The translations under genes and the position numbers were made by a program. From the NCBI GenBank assembly GCA_017998095.1, contig JAGODU010000076.1, positions 1-18,682 on the forward strand: a stretch of DNA of 18,682 bases, written 5' to 3'. Position 1 is the first letter of the stretch. Each line of letters starts with the position of its first letter. Below are positions 15,639 through 18,682 of this stretch, piece after piece. The stretch is from Prolixibacteraceae bacterium. Lineage in GTDB: Bacteria; Bacteroidota; Bacteroidia; Bacteroidales; Prolixibacteraceae. Below the pieces are notes generated by a model. The model did no database searches, was not told the DNA's origin, and saw nothing but the letters and a program-made list of their open reading frames with translations.

Positions 15639-17237
15639 ATGAAATCAACATTACTATTTTGTTTTTGCCTGGCTTTAATTTCTTTTTCCTGCAAAACAAA
15701 TAACAGCACTTCAAAAGAAACTGAACTTTCGCTTATCCCAAAGCCTGATTCAATATCTTACCTTAATCAGGAATTTAAAGTTGAAGGCAACTTAAGTTTC
15801 AAAACATTGGATATCAATGTGCCTGTTGATTTCATTGTCGATGTTCTAAAAGAAAAATTAGCCGTGAAATATAATATCACCCTTAGTAAATCTGAAAAGC
15901 CGGAGCTACAGTTTATTGGTGTAACTGGGATGTCCCCTGAATCTTATTCGTTGACAATCAATAAAAATGGAATAGTCATAAAGGCTTCTGATTATAATGG
16001 TTTTCTGTATGGTGTCCAGACTTTAATGCAAATAGCTGATGCATCGGATTATTTATCAGGAAAAATTGTGCTTCCAGGTGTTGATATATATGATAGCCCT
16101 GCTTTCCGATGGAGAGGTATGCACCTTGATGTGTGCCGCCACTTTTTCAAGGTTGATTTTATTAAGAAAGTGCTTAGGGGAATGGCAATGCATAAGCTCA
16201 ATAATTTTCACTGGCATTTGACTGACGATCAGGGGTGGAGGATTGAAATAAAGAAGTACCCTGAATTAGCGTCTATTGCTGCATGGAGAGATGAAACAAT
16301 CATAGGTCATATCGATGATAAGCCCTGGAAGTTTGATGGAAAAAGGTATGGGGGTTATTATACACAGGAAGAAATAAAAGATGTGGTTAACTATGCAAAG
16401 CAGTTAGGCATTACAGTAGTTCCTGAGATTGAAATGCCCGGTCATGCAGTTGCTGCATTAACTGCCTATCCTCAGTTTTCATGTACCGGCGGACCAATAA
16501 AACCTTTCAATGTATGGGGAGTATCTGATGATGTCTTTTGCGCAGGCAAGGAAGAAACATTTACTTTCCTTGAAGATGTACTTTCTGAAGTAATGGAATT
16601 ATTTCCGGGAGAGATAATTCATATAGGCGGAGATGAGTGTCCAAAGGGGAAATGGGAGAAATGTCCTGATTGCCAAAAGCGTATAAAAGATGAAGGTTTG
16701 AAAAACGAGCAGGAACTTCAAAGTTATTTGGTCAAACGCATTGAAAAGTTTGTTAATTCCCACGGTAAAAAGATTATAGGCTGGGATGAAATTCTGGAAG
16801 GTGGCCTTGCTGATAATGCATTGGTGATGTCGTGGCGTGGAGAAGAAGGAGGCATAGAAGCAGCAGAGTCGGGTCATGAAGTTGTGATGTCGCCCAACGA
16901 TATTTGCTATTTTGATCACTATCAGGTCGATGGCCCTAATGAGCCTTTGGCTTTTAAAGGATTGACAACCATAGAGGATGTTTATAAATGGAGTATTATC
17001 CCTGAAAAACTTTCCGAAGATAAAATACATTTTATACGCGGTGCCCAGGCTAATGTCTGGTCAGAATATATCCCTGATGAAAATCAGGCTGAATATATGA
17101 TATTCCCCAGATTGTGCGCTTTGAGTGAAATCACATGGACAAACAAGGAAAACCTTGACTATGAAGATTTCATGGAAAGATTGGCATTTCATTATAAAAG
17201 ATTGGAAAATGCAGGCTTTAATTACAAAAGACCCTAA
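15639..17237 (+). CDS. Beta-N-acetylhexosaminidase lipoprotein, GH20
   Basis: This encodes 532 residues. The N-terminus is a lipoprotein signal with Cys18 in ISFSC, so the enzyme is membrane-anchored in the periplasm or at the surface. Residues about 30-150 form the GH20b beta/alpha domain (LSLIPKPDSI at its start, GFLYGVQTLMQI near its end). The catalytic barrel follows: FRWRGMHLDVCRHFF, FHWHLTDDQGWRIEI, VVPEIEMPGHA, and the catalytic pair Asp332-Glu333 in HIGGDECPKGKW. Later signatures are GWDEILEGGL and the WR/WSEY strands. The protein ends right after the barrel with no carbohydrate-binding module. It removes terminal beta-linked GlcNAc or GalNAc from chitin oligosaccharides, glycans or glycosaminoglycans by the substrate-assisted mechanism. 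The stop overlaps the next gene by 29 bp, indicating a two-gene operon for amino-sugar glycan use. Confidence 0.95.
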   Translation: MKSTLLFCFCLALISFSCKTNNSTSKETELSLIPKPDSISYLNQEFKVEGNLSFKTLDINVPVDFIVDVLKEKLAVKYNITLSKSEKPELQFIGVTGMSPESYSLTINKNGIVIKASDYNGFLYGVQTLMQIADASDYLSGKIVLPGVDIYDSPAFRWRGMHLDVCRHFFKVDFIKKVLRGMAMHKLNNFHWHLTDDQGWRIEIKKYPELASIAAWRDETIIGHIDDKPWKFDGKRYGGYYTQEEIKDVVNYAKQLGITVVPEIEMPGHAVAALTAYPQFSCTGGPIKPFNVWGVSDDVFCAGKEETFTFLEDVLSEVMELFPGEIIHIGGDECPKGKWEKCPDCQKRIKDEGLKNEQELQSYLVKRIEKFVNSHGKKIIGWDEILEGGLADNALVMSWRGEEGGIEAAESGHEVVMSPNDICYFDHYQVDGPNEPLAFKGLTTIEDVYKWSIIPEKLSEDKIHFIRGAQANVWSEYIPDENQAEYMIFPRLCALSEITWTNKENLDYEDFMERLAFHYKRLENAGFNYKRP

Positions 17238-18309
17238 GCGGCTCGTTTCCCTTGATGCCTTAAGGGGATTTACGGTTGCCGGAATGATTCTTGTTAATGA
17301 TCCGGGATCGTGGAGTTATATTTACGCGCCGTTCAGACATGCAGCGTTTAACGGGCTTACCCTGGCTGATTTGGTTTTCCCTTTCTTCCTTTTCATTGTA
17401 GGGGCTTCTATTTTTCTGGCTTTAGGACGAAGAATAGAAAGTAACTTTCCAAAGAAAGAGATATTGAAAAAGGTTTTTCTGAGGTCACTGTTAATCTTTC
17501 TGTTGGGAGTTTTTCTTAACTGGTTTTCATCCGATTTTAAAGAATGGAGAATAGTTGGTGTATTGCAGCGAATTGCCTTATGCTATTTGCTGGGATCTTT
17601 TATTTTCATATATGTAAAGGTAAAGTGGCAGATTATTATCTCAATAGTGATTTTGCTTTCATATTGGGTATTGACAATATTTATCGGGATACCTGATTAT
17701 GGGTGGGTTTTCACCCATGAAATGAACTGGGCAGCCTGGGTAGATATTAAGTTTCTGCCAGGGGAGACGTACTTTGAAAACTGGGATCCTGAAGGCATTT
17801 TGAGCACGTTTACTGCATTAGTAAATACTTTGTTAGGTATACAGGCAGCCCGATTGATTAATTCAGTTTCAGGGTTTGGAGGCAAAATAAAAAAGCTTTC
17901 AATATTTGGAGCAGTTTTATTGGCTGCAGGATTAGTGATGTCGCTTTCATTTCCAATTAATAAAAATGTATGGAGCAGTTCATTTGCTCTTGTAACATCA
18001 GGATTGGCATCACTTTTATGGGCTCTGATGATTTGGCTTATTGATATGAAAGATAAAAAGAAATGGGCGCTACCCGGAATTATCTTTGGAATGAATGCCT
18101 TGGCAGCTTATGTACTTCATTTTTTACTTTTACATCCGTTTAAAGTAATAGATATCGGCGGTAAAACAATACAGGAATGGTTTATGCATCATTTTAGTGA
18201 AGTTATTCAACCTGAGACAGCATCGTTAATATGGGCAGTATTATGTGTAGCTTTTTGTTTTATTCCGATTTATATTTTTTACCGTAAAAAAATATTTATC
18301 AAGTTGTGA
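17209..18309 (+). CDS. NagX/HGSNAT-like membrane acyltransferase (DUF5009)
   Basis: This encodes 366 residues from ATG at 17209. A further in-frame ATG at 17125 would add 28 polar residues encoded inside the GH20 gene and is less likely, because family members begin shortly before RLVSLDALRGFTVAGMILVN. The sequence then gives PGSWSYIYAPFRHAAFNGLTLADLVFPFFLF, with His44 at the position that likely corresponds to the active-site His of heparan-alpha-glucosaminide N-acetyltransferase. About ten hydrophobic helices follow, with conserved LRSLLIFLLGVFLNWF, GVLQRIALCYLLGS and FGMNALAAYVLHF. It is an inner-membrane protein. In bacteria such genes travel with GlcNAc or chitin catabolism genes and may acetylate or transport amino sugars. 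The 29-bp overlap with the GH20 gene supports that context; the exact reaction is unproven. Confidence 0.9.
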   Translation: MQALITKDPKRLVSLDALRGFTVAGMILVNDPGSWSYIYAPFRHAAFNGLTLADLVFPFFLFIVGASIFLALGRRIESNFPKKEILKKVFLRSLLIFLLGVFLNWFSSDFKEWRIVGVLQRIALCYLLGSFIFIYVKVKWQIIISIVILLSYWVLTIFIGIPDYGWVFTHEMNWAAWVDIKFLPGETYFENWDPEGILSTFTALVNTLLGIQAARLINSVSGFGGKIKKLSIFGAVLLAAGLVMSLSFPINKNVWSSSFALVTSGLASLLWALMIWLIDMKDKKKWALPGIIFGMNALAAYVLHFLLLHPFKVIDIGGKTIQEWFMHHFSEVIQPETASLIWAVLCVAFCFIPIYIFYRKKIFIKL

Positions 18310-18320
18310 TTTAGGGGTAT

Positions 18321-18682
18321 TTAGAAAGGAAGAGTCAATGTGGTTTCGACCGTCAGCTTTTCTTTCATTACCTTTGAGTAATTCCCGGTAAGACCATATT
18401 TATTTCTTATCTCGTTGAAGCCTTTGTATAGGTTTTCTTTATATGCTTTATCGGCTCCTCCTGTTTTATATAGAGTTTTAAGTTTTTCATACAGTTCCGG
18501 GTATTTATTTTGAATAAAATCAAAGAAGTAGCCCCTTGTCTTTCCTCTTAAATACTATACTCCCGGCAATAAATAATGAACACCAGAATCATGGGCATTA
18601 TAGCAAATAGAATTCAGGTTATCCTGATCATCAGTCAGATAAGGAATTATTGGCATGAAATGTAACCCGATTGAAGCATTGG
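18321..18682 (-). pseudogene. Radical SAM protein (SPL-like) 3' part with an in-frame stop
   Basis: Reading minus from the window edge, one continuous frame gives NASIGLHFMPIIPYLTDDQ, then HDSGVHYLLPGV, a TAG at 18555-18557, and straight on YLRGKTRGYFFDFIQ, YPELYEKLKTLYKTGGADK and a terminal TLTLPF before TAA at 18321. Similarity to the C-terminal half of spore-photoproduct-lyase-like radical SAM proteins continues across the TAG without a frame change; a Leu codon (TTG or TTA) would be expected there. The catalytic CxxxCxxC part lies outside the window. It converges with the NagX-like gene, 11 bp apart. It is either a nonsense-mutated gene or a sequencing error; family assignment is from remembered motifs. 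Confidence 0.65.

Noticed and set aside
17125..17208. Upstream in-frame ATG extending the NagX-like protein by 28 residues
   Set aside because: The extra residues are polar, come from an alternative frame of the GH20 gene, and are not expected in this family, which starts shortly before the first membrane helix.

Overview
The window is chromosomal DNA from a member of the Bacteroidota, probably Bacteroidales or a close relative. Supporting signs are low G+C content, a type IX secretion (Por) C-terminal sorting domain, an ECF sigma/anti-sigma pair followed by GIN/DUF4097-type envelope proteins, a GH20 + NagX-type acetyltransferase pair, and a few TAnnTTTG-like -7 boxes with no clear Shine-Dalgarno sequences. 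Genus and species cannot be assigned from the sequence alone. No tRNA, rRNA, CRISPR array or complete insertion sequence was seen.

Positions 1-4213 (minus strand) hold a compact envelope-response cluster: ECF sigma factor, single-pass anti-sigma-like protein, DUF4097-like exported protein, head-GIN (DUF2807) lipoprotein and two exported beta-rich, probably outer-membrane proteins, the last cut by the window edge. The same two-part motif, TTGCAACCC-N13-TTGT, lies on the minus strand directly upstream of the sigma gene and of the GIN lipoprotein gene. This suggests an autoregulated ECF regulon with an internal promoter. Upstream of it is a DHA2-type MFS exporter (4328-5698, minus).

Positions 5834-11093 (plus strand) hold the most unusual locus. 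It encodes a 1537-residue protein with four tandem N-terminal sensor-like modules (one degenerate), a degenerate receiver, a receiver with all key residues, a PPDK-N/PEP-synthase-type ATP-grasp domain and a GPGRWG C-terminal domain. It lacks the swivelling phosphohistidine domain and the PEP/pyruvate barrel. It overlaps by 8 bp a NarL/LuxR-type regulator whose receiver has Gly in place of the phospho-accepting Asp. The pair looks like a non-standard signalling system rather than a metabolic enzyme.

Positions 11094-12940 are an accessory, AT-rich, gene-poor stretch with gene remnants: the C-terminal tail of a Fic-family protein, a decayed HEPN-domain gene and an intact MNT nucleotidyltransferase gene overlapping it, plus nested inverted repeats. 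Next comes a type IX-secreted protein (12941-13897) preceded by a strongly structured leader.

Positions 14175-18309 return to core metabolism: hexameric glutamate dehydrogenase with a terminator, then a two-gene operon of a GH20 beta-N-acetylhexosaminidase lipoprotein and a NagX/HGSNAT-like membrane acyltransferase, pointing to amino-sugar glycan use. The right edge holds the 3' part of a radical SAM gene, on the minus strand, interrupted by one in-frame TAG.
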